Source: Treponema phagedenis
Lineage (GTDB): Bacteria; Spirochaetota; Spirochaetia; Treponematales; Treponemataceae
NCBI RefSeq assembly: GCF_008153345.1
Contig: NZ_CP042818.1
Coordinates: forward strand, 3,249,001-3,313,000
DNA: 64,000 nucleotides
Reading direction: 5' to 3'
Shown: positions 36,538 to 44,839 of the stretch, piece after piece
Position numbering within the stretch: the first letter of the stretch is position 1
How the letters are laid out: the number at the start of each line of letters is the position of its first letter
The notes under the pieces: generated by a model
What the model was told of the DNA's origin: nothing
The model's input: only the letters and a program-made list of their open reading frames with translations
The model's database searches: none
Position numbers and translations under genes: made by a program

Positions 36538-37045
36538 CTAGTGTACCGTTTTTTTAATAAGTCAATTCGTTTTTTAATACATCCTTACCAAAACGTAAAA
36601 AATTTTATAAAAAAGAGCTCAGGTTTAGTTTTGTCGTCCTTGTCAAAACCAACCCTGCGAGTTTTAAAGCTTTGTAAGCAGTCCTGCTTTAAAACATCGC
36701 TGCTGCGTGGAACCACCGCCATCCGTGGCGGTTCTGATTTTTGACGTCCTTGTCAAAACCAAACCTGCGAGTTTTAAAGCTTTACAAACAGTCTTGCTTT
36801 AAAACATCGTTTCTGCGTGGAACCACCGCCACGCACTGATTTTTAGTATTCTTGATTAAATCAGTGCTGCGAGTTTAAAAGCTTCAATTTTATAATTTTG
36901 TATTGATGCTTTTAAACATCGTTTGAATTTGTTCTGAGTTTTGACGTTCGTGGCAAAAACTAAACTGTCTGTTTTGAGCCACGGGCGTCCGTGCCCGTTC
37001 TGATTTTGACAACGGTGAGCAATTTAGCATAGGAAATATGAAACC
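36538..37045 (+). repeat. Modular intergenic repeat, copy E (about three modules)
   Basis: Left end CTAGTGTACCGTTTTTTTAAT, which shows that the CTAGTATA terminus also exists on the left side. The left block TTTATAAAAAAGAGCTC leads directly into about three modules with hairpins such as CCGCCATCCGTGGCGG (twice in similar form) and ACGGGCGTCCGTGCCCGT. The right block begins CAACGGTGAGCAATTTAGC and then decays; no right terminal repeat is found. It fills 500 nt of the 813-nt gap. The rest (37046-37309) shows one candidate terminator. Confidence 0.78.
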
Positions 37046-37264
37046 ACTACCATCCGCGGCAAGGAAAATTGAGAGGATATCTGAACTTCCTGCAACTTGT
37101 GCAGCGGAATTTATTTTAAGCTTATCACAATTGACAATACAATAACCTTTTGTCTGTCATTGCGAGATTGTTGCAAGCCGATTGTTTTAGGCAAAACAAA
37201 GTACAACTTGCACATGCCAAAGGACAAGTTGTGCCGGCAAAATAAGAATTTATAAAAATGCTTT

Positions 37265-37289
37265 CCGTAAACTCTTTTGTTGATTACGG
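37265..37289. terminator. Candidate terminator downstream of the 221-residue outer-membrane-like gene
   Basis: CCGTAA and TTACGG are separated by 13 nt, with T-rich sequence on the plus side and, after a few bases, on the minus side (AAGCATTTTTAT). A short stem, so modest support. Confidence 0.4.
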
Positions 37290-37309
37290 TTTTTAAATTT
37301 CTTCTTTTC

Positions 37310-37975
37310 TTAGAGTCTAAAAGCCGCTCCGAGTTTTAAAGTAAAAACGTTCCCGATGCCGAATGTTCCGGCTGCATTGGTTTTTTTATCTAGTACGAGC
37401 CCTGAAATACCGACTGAATCATAGATATTAACACTTATGCCGGCATGTTCGGTGAAATAGTACCTGAATACCATATGAGCACCGATCGGACTGAGATTAT
37501 AATAAACACTTAAAATCCGTTTTTCATTAGGGATAGCATTGAACAGACCAAGAGCAAAACCTGGACCGACACCGACAGTTAATGCAAAATCTTTTTTTAC
37601 CCCATAGGTATAGCCGAATAACATTTGCCCGTCCCACGCGAAACCCAACGCCTTTCGGGACTCATCACCAAAGCCGCCCTTTCTATAAAGCGTAATGGGA
37701 ACGCCGAGGTTATTACCAAGGCTGAATGTAAAACCACTGTTCTCATTTGTAAAATGCGCATCAAGCCCAAAGGACGGCAAAGGCAGAATAAAGGCGACCG
37801 CTTTTTTAGAATAAGAGTCAAGCTGATTTTTGTCTGCAGGTACCGATACTTCTACCGGACTATTAACCGTATAAAGCGAACCTCCTACGCTCGGTGCAAA
37901 TACAATTTCCGCTGCAAATAGGGAAGCCCCCGCTATAAAAAGAGATAAAAAACTATAGGCTATTATTTTTTTCAT
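37310..37975 (-). CDS. Predicted outer-membrane beta-barrel-like protein, unknown family
   Basis: A 221-residue protein with a clear signal peptide (MKKIIAYSFLSLFIAGASLFA, cleavage near AFA-like LFAAE). The mature part has alternating polar/aromatic strands (GFTFSLGNNLGVPITLY, MLFGYTYGVKKDFALTVGVG, GAHMVFRYYFTEHAGISVNI) and ends in hydrophobic LKLGAAFRL, which fits a small beta-barrel. I do not recognise the family. It has a strong ribosome binding site (AAGGAGAAT) and is a single gene between repeat copy E and pncB. Confidence 0.68.
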   Translation of the reverse strand: MKKIIAYSFLSLFIAGASLFAAEIVFAPSVGGSLYTVNSPVEVSVPADKNQLDSYSKKAVAFILPLPSFGLDAHFTNENSGFTFSLGNNLGVPITLYRKGGFGDESRKALGFAWDGQMLFGYTYGVKKDFALTVGVGPGFALGLFNAIPNEKRILSVYYNLSPIGAHMVFRYYFTEHAGISVNIYDSVGISGLVLDKKTNAAGTFGIGNVFTLKLGAAFRL

Positions 37976-38165
37976 AATATTCTCCTTGCTTGTAAAAGCA
38001 ACCTTGCGGGAATTTCGTAACAGTGATTTTTAGAGATGCCTTGTGTAAATATATTTGGTTTCGATTAACTTAAAACCGAAGTAAACTTTTTTATTGATTA
38101 TAGATTCTTAAGCCGACTCTTCCTATCAAGTATGCCGTGTTGTGTGATATGTCACTATTTCATGT

Positions 38166-38266
38166 TATAATTTTTCTTACGTGGATGAATAAGAAAATCA
38201 TTACCTCAATATTCCCCAATATTTTTTGATAAACACCTCCTTGCTTATTTTTTTGCGAGGTTTTTG
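38166..38266 (+). ncRNA. Candidate small transcript or attenuated leader upstream of pncB
   Basis: In the 447-nt gap before pncB a TATAAT box (38166-38171) with TGTGAT 17 nt upstream could start a transcript near 38178. A hairpin CCTTGC/GCGAGG (38239-38260) followed by five T (38261-38265) could end it, giving an RNA of about 85-90 nt. No ORF lies inside. This may be a small RNA or a prematurely terminated pncB leader; it could also be chance in AT-rich DNA. Bases 38267-38422 hold a second possible promoter (TTACAA, 17 nt, TATATA at 38381). Confidence 0.35.
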
Positions 38267-38422
38267 TTCTTAGGAGCACGTGTCTTAAAACGGGGGCAGT
38301 ACAGTTTTAAATAACAGAAAACGATTTTTTTACTCTGGACTTGTGTCTTTTATTACGTTACAATGGGAGCGGTATCATTTTATATATTTTGAGTATTGTT
38401 TGGATTCATATTTGGAGGAGAC

Positions 38423-39853
38423 ATGATTCATAACGCCTTGTTTTTGGATTTTTACGAGCTTACAATGGCTCAAGGTTATTATAAAACCGGAAGAAGGGAG
38501 CGCACTGTTTTTGATATGTTTTTCAGGCGCCAGCCTTTTAACGGAGGGTATTCAATCTTTGCGGGGCTAAACCCCTTGCTTGAAGCTATTATGAATTTTC
38601 GTTTTGGAGACGATGATATTGCATATCTGAAAAGCACAGGAATATTTGATGCGGAGTTTTTAAACTATCTGAGTAAGTTCCGCTTTTCCAGTACGGTGCT
38701 TGCCATGGACGAAGGGTCTGTGGTTTTTCCAAACGAACCACTCATACGCGTAGAGGCAGATATAATTGAGTCGCTCTTATTGGAAGGCTTGATTCTTAAT
38801 ACGGTTAATTTTCAGAGTTTGATTGCAACGAAGACGGCACGTATTTGGCTTGCCTCAAATAAATCCAGCATTATGGAATTTGGGCTGCGGCGGGCGCAGG
38901 GCTGCGATGGTGCAATGAGTGCTACCAGAGCCGCTATTATCGGCGGAGCAGCAGGTACCAGCAATACACTTGCGGCAAAATTATACGGAGTTCCTGCAAT
39001 GGGAACAATGGCGCACGCTTGGGTTATGTCCTTTGATACCGAAGAGGAAGCTTTTCAAACATATGCTGATATTTACGGCGAAAAATCGGTGTTCCTCATC
39101 GACACGTATAATACTCTTGAGTCGGGAATTGAGAACGCGATCAAAGTTGGCAAGCGTTTAAAGGCAGAAGGGAAAAACTTCGGCATTCGGCTTGATTCGG
39201 GCGACATTCAGTATCTCAGCACGGAGGTGCGTAAACGTTTAGATGTGGCGGGTTTACCCAATGCAAAGATCACCGTTTCAAATGAACTCACTGAAGAAAT
39301 AATTGAATCTCTTTTGATGCATAAGGCTCCGATAGACGGCTGGGGGGTTGGTACACATATGGTTACCGGCGGCAATGAATCCTCGTTTACCGGCGTGTAC
39401 AAACTTGCTGCGTACGAGCAAAACAATGCGTGGGTACCGGTTATGAAGCTTTCGGATAATCCCGCAAAAACTACCAATCCGGCGGTTAAGCAGGTTTGGC
39501 GGTTGTACAATACCGATGGCAGCTTTAAAGCCGATGTCATCGGAGTGGAAGATGAGATAATCGAAGAGGGTGTACGCTATAAATACATTCATCCTTTTAA
39601 CGATTACCAAACATTCAGCTTTGCTGCGAAAAAAGTTGAACCGCTTTTAAAACCGAAAATTAAAGACGGCAGTCTCCTTGTAAAACTTGAAGATCTTCCC
39701 ACAATCCATAAGCGGATGGCGGAACAGCTTGAACATCTTGATCCAACCTCAAAACGGCTCCTCAATCCGCATATCTATAAAGTTTCCCTGACCGAAAACT
39801 TGCAAAAAATAAAGCAGGAGCTTATTTTGAAAGGAGCTTGGAACAAAAGCTAA
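38423..39853 (+). CDS. pncB: Nicotinate phosphoribosyltransferase
   Basis: About 476 residues; makes nicotinate mononucleotide in NAD salvage. Family motifs: LFLDFYELTMAQGYY at the N-terminus, EFGLRRAQGCDGAMSATRAA, GTMAHAWVMSF, the phosphoribosyl region IRLDSGDIQYLS, and GWGVGTHMVTGG. I chose ATG 38423, preceded by GGAGGA; the frame runs nine codons upstream through that site. The stop TAA touches the end of repeat copy F. Confidence 0.95.
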   Translation: MIHNALFLDFYELTMAQGYYKTGRRERTVFDMFFRRQPFNGGYSIFAGLNPLLEAIMNFRFGDDDIAYLKSTGIFDAEFLNYLSKFRFSSTVLAMDEGSVVFPNEPLIRVEADIIESLLLEGLILNTVNFQSLIATKTARIWLASNKSSIMEFGLRRAQGCDGAMSATRAAIIGGAAGTSNTLAAKLYGVPAMGTMAHAWVMSFDTEEEAFQTYADIYGEKSVFLIDTYNTLESGIENAIKVGKRLKAEGKNFGIRLDSGDIQYLSTEVRKRLDVAGLPNAKITVSNELTEEIIESLLMHKAPIDGWGVGTHMVTGGNESSFTGVYKLAAYEQNNAWVPVMKLSDNPAKTTNPAVKQVWRLYNTDGSFKADVIGVEDEIIEEGVRYKYIHPFNDYQTFSFAAKKVEPLLKPKIKDGSLLVKLEDLPTIHKRMAEQLEHLDPTSKRLLNPHIYKVSLTENLQKIKQELILKGAWNKS

Positions 39854-40050
39854 TATAACGCTTCGCAAATAACCTGAGGCTTGAACCGGCTGGAGTATCA
39901 ACAAGAATGGCTTGCAGGATGCTGAATTCTGCATTCCTACGGTAAACTACTCACCGCTGGCGAATAAACGGTAGAAATTCCAAGGGCTCGCCCTTGCGCC
40001 GTGTCGAACTCTTTTTTATAAAATTTTTTACAATTCTTATTAGATGGATG
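39853..40050 (-). repeat. Modular intergenic repeat, copy F (short alternative module)
   Basis: On the minus strand the left block TTATAAAAAAGAGTTCGACAC and GCGC lead to a small hairpin with arms CAAGGGC and GCCCTTG (about 39980-39997), then a GTTTACC block, and an altered right end with AACGTTATA-like sequence at the pncB stop. The module differs in sequence from that of copies B-E but sits at the same place, and copy G has a related version with different stem bases. Confidence 0.68.
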
Positions 40051-40058
40051 TTTCTGTC

Positions 40059-40092
40059 AAATCAGACTCGCCATAAGCGGCGAGTCTGATTT
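40059..40092. terminator. Strong hairpin between pncB and the LRR lipoprotein gene
   Basis: A perfect 14-bp stem (arms AAATCAGACTCGCC and GGCGAGTCTGATTT) with a 6-nt loop, followed by TTATTT on the plus strand. It can end transcription from either convergent gene. Its flanks resemble the CCGCC module hairpin of the adjacent repeat family, so it may be derived from one. Confidence 0.75.
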
Positions 40093-40095
40093 TAT

Positions 40096-40983
40096 TTACA
40101 ACCCGGAATAGGGTTCCAATTTGTCTTTGTCCTCATCGCCGTTATGATACAATGTCCAGTGTTTGGCATTTACCCCGTTAAAAGCTTTTTTCAGCTCGGC
40201 GGAAGGATTGTTGAAAACTTTGGAATTCTCATCTCCGTCTAAATATATTACCGCCTTTCCCGGAGTGCTTTCATCTCTTTGCGGAAATGCTTCAAACACT
40301 GCCTTAAAAGCATCTGCGGTCAGTGTATTTTTGTAGCAGCGCAATGTGTTCAGCTTGGGTACGTTACTTATGTTTAACGATGTCAGTTGATTGTAACCGC
40401 AGAACAATATGGTCAGATTCGGCAGCCCGCTTACATCTAAAGACGGCATCTGATTTTTATAGCAGTACAGTGTGGTCAGCTTATTCAAACCCTTTACACT
40501 CAAAGAAGGGAGCTTATTGCCGTAGCAATACAGCGTGATCAAATTGTCCAAGCCGCTTACATTTAAAGATGTCAGTTGATTGTCTTGGCAATACAGTTCG
40601 GTCAAATTGGGCACAGCATTGAGTTCCAAAGCGTTAAGCTTGTTGTCATTGCAGTGCAGGATTTGTATACCCTTTCCCTTAATAACGATCTCTTTGTCGG
40701 AGTCTATACCGCTTATCGTTTGCGGAGTTCCGGTTCCCGGTACCTCGGAAAGGATTGCATCGCCGTGCAAAACCGTACAAGGGCTGCCGTCCATTGTTGT
40801 TACAGTAAGGGTAATACTGTTTCCTGAAGTTTTCATGGTAACAACAGACTTGGCTGGTGCAGCGGACGGGTTTTTGCTAACGGAACTGCATCCGCTAAAA
40901 GCTCCGGCTGCAAAAAGCACAACACTGATGAGAAGCAAGGTTCTCAAACCAAATTGTTTTTTGTTTTCTGTTTTGGCATTCAT
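40096..40983 (-). CDS. Leucine-rich-repeat lipoprotein (TpLRR type)
   Basis: A 295-residue lipoprotein: signal sequence with lipobox FSGC (Cys32), a beta-rich N-terminal part (about 45-110), then about six leucine-rich repeats (about 110-225) of the treponemal type with Cys/Tyr at a fixed place (NLTELYCQDNQLTSLNVSGL, NLITLYCYGNKLPSL). Treponemal LRR proteins of this type are implicated in binding to host tissue or other bacteria. The C-terminus ends in a 70-residue non-repeat cap. Ribosome binding site AGGAGG. Host-facing role is inferred. Confidence 0.86.
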   Translation of the reverse strand: MNAKTENKKQFGLRTLLLISVVLFAAGAFSGCSSVSKNPSAAPAKSVVTMKTSGNSITLTVTTMDGSPCTVLHGDAILSEVPGTGTPQTISGIDSDKEIVIKGKGIQILHCNDNKLNALELNAVPNLTELYCQDNQLTSLNVSGLDNLITLYCYGNKLPSLSVKGLNKLTTLYCYKNQMPSLDVSGLPNLTILFCGYNQLTSLNISNVPKLNTLRCYKNTLTADAFKAVFEAFPQRDESTPGKAVIYLDGDENSKVFNNPSAELKKAFNGVNAKHWTLYHNGDEDKDKLEPYSGL

Positions 40984-41247
40984 ATAAATCGCCTCCTAAA
41001 TAATTTTAAAACAGTATATCATGGTTTTTTATAAATTGTAAGTAAGATTTTGTGTAATTCATGGTGAGTGTGTGAAGAATAAAATAATTCTTTTGAGGGC
41101 TTTATAGATTAGCTTTTTCGCAAACTCGGCATTCGACAAAACTCAAGCCGCAATGCACGTAGCGAGTTACCGCAAAGGTTAAAATCGGTTTAAAAAACTA
41201 CATTGTATTTTTCTGTTGTTTTTGATAAAATTGCGTTCGGAAAAATG

Positions 41248-42318
41248 ATGAAAGACAGATTGGAAAATTTACGGAATCAGTGGAAACAAGTTGAGCTTGA
41301 GGTGCAAGATCCCGACTTGGTGAAAAACGTTGCACGCTATAAAGATGTGATGCGGCAACACGGATATCTTTCTAAGTTGATGGATGAGTATGATTTTTAT
41401 TTGCAAACCGAAAAACAATTGCAGGAAGCACATGCGTTAATGCAGGAAGAGTCCGACCATGAATTAAAAGAAATGGCGCGGGAGGAAATGCACGCGCTTG
41501 AAAAACAGCTGGAACAAAGCGAAGCTGACTTAAAAATGTTGCTTATTCCGCCTGACCCGATGGAAGAAAAGAATATTATTATGGAAATTCGAGGCGGTAC
41601 CGGCGGCGATGAAGCGGCTTTGTTTGCGGCGGATCTTTTTAAAATGTATACGCATTATGCAGAATCAAAGAATTGGACCTATGAAATTATGGACGCCAAT
41701 GAAACCGAGCTGGGCGGATTTAAAGAGATTGTGTTTTCAATCTCCGGTAAATATGTTTACGGTAGCTTGCGGTATGAATCCGGAGTGCATCGAGTGCAGC
41801 GAGTGCCGGAAACCGAAGGCTCCGGGCGAATTCATACCAGTGCGGTTACGGTTGCGGTGCTGCCTGAAGCTGAAGAAACGGAAATCGTTATAAAACCGGA
41901 GGATTTGCGCGTAGATGTTATGCGCGCAGGAGGCCCCGGCGGACAAAGTGTTAATACTACCGATTCCGCTGTTCGACTTACGCATATTCCGACGGGAATG
42001 GTTGTTATTTGCCAAGACGAAAAAAGCCAAATTAAGAATAAAGCAAAAGCATTGCGGGTTTTACGCAGCCGCTTGTACGATTTGGAAGAGTCTAAAAAAA
42101 ATCAGGAGCGAGCGCAAAATAGAAAATCGCAAGTAGGTTCCGGTGATCGATCGGAAAGAATCCGCACGTATAATTTTCCCCAAAACAGAGTGACCGATCA
42201 TAGAATTAATTTAACGCTGTATAAGCTGGATGCTGTGCTGCAAGGCGATCTTGACGAGATTATTGAACCGCTCTGTATTGCCGCCCGTGAAGAAATGCTC
42301 AATGAGGCAAATACATAA
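41248..42318 (+). CDS. prfA: Peptide chain release factor 1
   Basis: About 356 residues; recognises UAA and UAG stop codons. The codon-reading tripeptide is Pro-Glu-Thr in [14 protein letters not shown] and the catalytic Gly-Gly-Gln is in [11 protein letters not shown], both in the RF1 context. The frame extends back to a TTG at 41203, but the family begins at [11 protein letters not shown] 41248 (or ATG 41245) is preferred. The methyltransferase gene prmC, often next to prfA, is absent; a repeat follows instead. Confidence 0.95.
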   Translation: MKDRLENLRNQWKQVELEVQDPDLVKNVARYKDVMRQHGYLSKLMDEYDFYLQTEKQLQEAHALMQEESDHELKEMAREEMHALEKQLEQSEADLKMLLIPPDPMEEKNIIMEIRGGTGGDEAALFAADLFKMYTHYAESKNWTYEIMDANETELGGFKEIVFSISGKYVYGSLRYESGVHRVQRVPETEGSGRIHTSAVTVAVLPEAEETEIVIKPEDLRVDVMRAGGPGGQSVNTTDSAVRLTHIPTGMVVICQDEKSQIKNKAKALRVLRSRLYDLEESKKNQERAQNRKSQVGSGDRSERIRTYNFPQNRVTDHRINLTLYKLDAVLQGDLDEIIEPLCIAAREEMLNEANT

Positions 42319-42364
42319 TAACGCTCGGTATATTCCTCCGGAGACCGGTATAGTTTAAAGACTT

Positions 42365-42608
42365 AAGTGTAGCGTTTTGTAATTAACTTCCGGTTATACA
42401 AATTGGAGCACCAACAATGAGGGACTGCGGATTTAAGCATTCCTATGGTAAATTGCTCGCCGTTGCTCAATTCCAAACGATGTTTAAAAGCATCAGCACT
42501 GTTTTGTAAAATTGAAGCTTTTAAACTCGTAGGCGAAACGAAGGTAGAAATTCCAAGGTTTCGCCTTTGCGCCGTGTCCAACTTTTGGGGGGAAGTACAT
42601 TATACTAA
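42365..42608 (-). repeat. Modular intergenic repeat, copy G (alternative module)
   Basis: On the plus strand it begins AGTGTAGCGTTTTGTAATTAAC, then the right block complement (GGTAAATTGCTCGCCGTTG), a hairpin with arms GTTTAAAAGC and GCTTTTAAAC, an 8-bp stem GGCGAAAC/GTTTCGCC, then CGCCGTGTCCAACTTTTGG and a terminal ATTATACTAAG. The usual TTTATAAAAAGAG block is lost. It takes up about half of the 517-nt gap 42319-42835; the rest holds the promoter described next. Confidence 0.75.
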
Positions 42609-42757
42609 GAAGCAGGGTGGTTAAAACAATTGCGGATGCTTTGGAATCGTTTTGTATTATTTTGTGCTGTTCAAAATGGACAGAACCGTTTTAAAGATTT
42701 AAGCATATTTGTCCGATAAGAAAATAAGAATAAATTCCGCTTTTAATGCATCATAAT

Positions 42758-42786
42758 TTGACAGGACTTTTTATTAGTGGTATAGT
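42758..42786 (+). promoter_or_regulatory. Sigma-70 promoter of the M23-bactofilin operon
   Basis: TTGACA (42758-42763), a 17-nt spacer and TATAGT (42781-42786). It is 50 nt before the GTG start of the first gene in a four-gene unit. Confidence 0.82.
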
Positions 42787-42835
42787 ATTCTGAAATTAAA
42801 TTATATTCATTCGCAAAGCGAAAAGGGATTTTACT

Positions 42836-43864
42836 GTGGCTCGAACTCGAGGTTATAAACGTGCCGAAAATAATATTGTTCGTTCAATAACTGCTTTTTT
42901 TAAGAAAATAGGCAAATTTATTATTTCTGCTGTACTCAAATTTTTTAATGCCGGAAGAAAGAAGCTGACTATTATGGTCGTTCCTCATTCTCAAAAGAAA
43001 GTAATAAATTTTCAGACAAGTTTATTTTCACTCATTTTTGCAGCTTTTTTATTTATCGGCATAATCGGATCTTTTTTTTGGTTTTCTCATCAAGCTGTCG
43101 TTTCATCACGGTATCTGGCGAGCCTTAAAGAAGAAACAAAAAAAACACAGGCGAGTCTCGATTTATTGCGATCTGAAACGGATAATCTCTTAAAATCCGC
43201 AAAGAATTTTCAATCAACACTTTCTTCTACTTTTACTACACTTGGATTAAACACTTTTATACAAAAAAACAAGACAGAATCAGATGCAAATGACTTGTCA
43301 AAGCTTTTCACTATACAAGAGCAAGCGCAAGGCGCAATAAGAGAGTCTGCGGAATTACAACAAATGGCTGCATATTTGCAGGATGCCATTCAGCCTGTTC
43401 AGGAAATGGGGAAACTTTTAAATTCGCAGACAACTTTGTTTTCCGATATTCCGAGCCTTTGGCCTATTAAAGGCGGCATCGGGCATGTTTCAATGGGATT
43501 TGGGCAAAATAAGCATCCTTTTACGGGGCAGTGGTATGTACATAAAGGAATTGACCTTTCGACCTACCGCTATGGAGATCCTATTATTGCAACAGCGGAT
43601 GGGCAGGTTGTTACGGTAGAATATGATTCAGGCTGGGGAAATTATGTTATTGTAAAACATAAACACGGATTTTATACTCGCTATGCTCATATGCAGTCAT
43701 ATAACGTTACCCGCGGCCAGCATGTACAGCAGGGGCAGGTTATCGGATATATAGGGGCAACGGGAGTCGCAACCGGTCCGCACCTCCATTATGAAGTACA
43801 CATAGGATCCGATGTGGTTGACCCGAGAAAATATCTGAATATAAAGGCCGGCATGGAACGTTGA
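42836..43864 (+). CDS. M23-family (LytM) peptidoglycan endopeptidase, membrane-anchored
   Basis: A 342-residue protein: basic N-terminus, one membrane helix (about 62-86), a coiled-coil segment (about 95-205) and a C-terminal M23 domain (about 215-335). Zinc-site motifs are HKGIDLSTY and GPHLHYEV, and HGFYTRYAHM is also typical, so the enzyme looks active. Such proteins cut peptide cross-links in the wall. Start is GTG at 42836 with AAAAGGGA upstream. It is followed at once by a bactofilin gene, a pairing known from bacteria with curved or helical shape. Confidence 0.9.
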   Translation: MARTRGYKRAENNIVRSITAFFKKIGKFIISAVLKFFNAGRKKLTIMVVPHSQKKVINFQTSLFSLIFAAFLFIGIIGSFFWFSHQAVVSSRYLASLKEETKKTQASLDLLRSETDNLLKSAKNFQSTLSSTFTTLGLNTFIQKNKTESDANDLSKLFTIQEQAQGAIRESAELQQMAAYLQDAIQPVQEMGKLLNSQTTLFSDIPSLWPIKGGIGHVSMGFGQNKHPFTGQWYVHKGIDLSTYRYGDPIIATADGQVVTVEYDSGWGNYVIVKHKHGFYTRYAHMQSYNVTRGQHVQQGQVIGYIGATGVATGPHLHYEVHIGSDVVDPRKYLNIKAGMER

Positions 43865-43866
43865 TC

Positions 43867-44283
43867 ATGGCAAAAGTTGAAGATATATCGATAAACACAA
43901 TCATAGGTCCTGACTCGTTTATACACGGAGATGTCAATGTTCCCGGTTTTATTCGGGTAGATGGAGATATTGACGGCAGTATTAGTACAACCGGAAGAGT
44001 AATAATCGGTGAGAAAGCACGCATTCGCGGAAATATTGAAGCAAAGTCGGTTACAGTCGGCGGAATAGTACAGGGCGATATTATCGCTCCCGACAATGTT
44101 ATCATTCTTTCTTCTGCGGTTATTATCGGAGCAGTCCTTACACAAAAAATTCGTATTGATGAAAATGTTTTGTTCAGCGGATTTTGTTTTGCAAAGCAAA
44201 ATCGTGAAGCTTTTGATACAGCACTAAAAAATTATACTAACCAAAAAGCCCTACAAGCGTCCGGTTTAGCGCAAAAAAAATAA
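43867..44283 (+). CDS. Bactofilin
   Basis: A 138-residue polymer-forming cytoskeletal protein with the bactofilin beta-helix: repeated Gly/Ile/Val rungs (GDVNVPGFIRVDGDIDGSI, GRVIIGEKARIRGNI, AKSVTVGGIVQGDI). ATG 43867 lies 2 nt after the stop of the M23 gene; a TTG two codons earlier overlaps that stop. In Helicobacter and other genera a bactofilin scaffolds M23 peptidases to shape the cell, so a role in spirochete morphology is likely. Confidence 0.93.
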   Translation: MAKVEDISINTIIGPDSFIHGDVNVPGFIRVDGDIDGSISTTGRVIIGEKARIRGNIEAKSVTVGGIVQGDIIAPDNVIILSSAVIIGAVLTQKIRIDENVLFSGFCFAKQNREAFDTALKNYTNQKALQASGLAQKK

Positions 44284-44292
44284 GGAGAATGG

Positions 44293-44829
44293 ATGGCAAA
44301 TAGAATCGATAATTCAAATTATACATCCTCACTTTCCGCTCATTTTCTTACTGCAGACGATATAAAACAAAAAAAAAACGAAAATAAAAAAACAGAAACA
44401 AAACAAAAATTAAGCTTTTTTCATTTACTTACTGATAACCAAGCTAAAGAAACTATTGTAAACCCTCAAGATGTTTTAAAAGATAAGACATACGAAGAAG
44501 CCATTATTTTTTTTCAAGATCAGGTACACTCCGCAGGAGATGCGTTAAAAGAATACCTTACGTTTGAAACAATTGCCGCGTACAAAAAAGCAGTTCAAAG
44601 CTTTGCGCAATTCGTTATAAAAAACAATTATACGGCAGAAACAAAAACCATTATCAAAATGAATAAAAAAACAGGAATGCCTGATACTATTCCCTTTACC
44701 AAAATAAAAGTTATTGATGAAAAATTGGATTCTTTTATTGCCGAACTTTTAACTAATCAAGCGGATCAGCTCAGGATTCTTCAAAAAACTGAAGAAATTT
44801 ACGGATTGCTGATTGATTTAATTTCATAA
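44293..44829 (+). CDS. yaaR: YaaR family protein (DUF327)
   Basis: A 178-residue protein matching the YaaR family: DALKEYLTFETIAAYKKAV, FAQFVIKNNY and the C-terminal helix KIKVIDEKLDSFIAEL. Function is unknown. In Firmicutes yaaR lies close to yaaT (ricT), with holB between them; here the two are adjacent with a 10-nt gap and no holB. Confidence 0.82.
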   Translation: MANRIDNSNYTSSLSAHFLTADDIKQKKNENKKTETKQKLSFFHLLTDNQAKETIVNPQDVLKDKTYEEAIIFFQDQVHSAGDALKEYLTFETIAAYKKAVQSFAQFVIKNNYTAETKTIIKMNKKTGMPDTIPFTKIKVIDEKLDSFIAELLTNQADQLRILQKTEEIYGLLIDLIS

Positions 44830-44839
44830 GGATTATTAT

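Noticed and set aside
26163-36744. Short frames with similar peptides (for example KPTLRVLKLCK) in repeat copies C and E
   Set aside because: They look like a protein family but are translations of the shared hairpin modules; no start signals or conserved ends.
26160-37045. Hairpin modules as a possible CRISPR array
   Set aside because: Units are not regularly spaced repeats with unique spacers; differences lie in the stems, and no cas genes are present.
37140-37240. Inverted repeat ACAACTTG/CAAGTTGT as a possible gene or RNA
   Set aside because: An isolated 8-bp stem with a 14-nt loop in intergenic DNA; no promoter or terminator to support a transcript.
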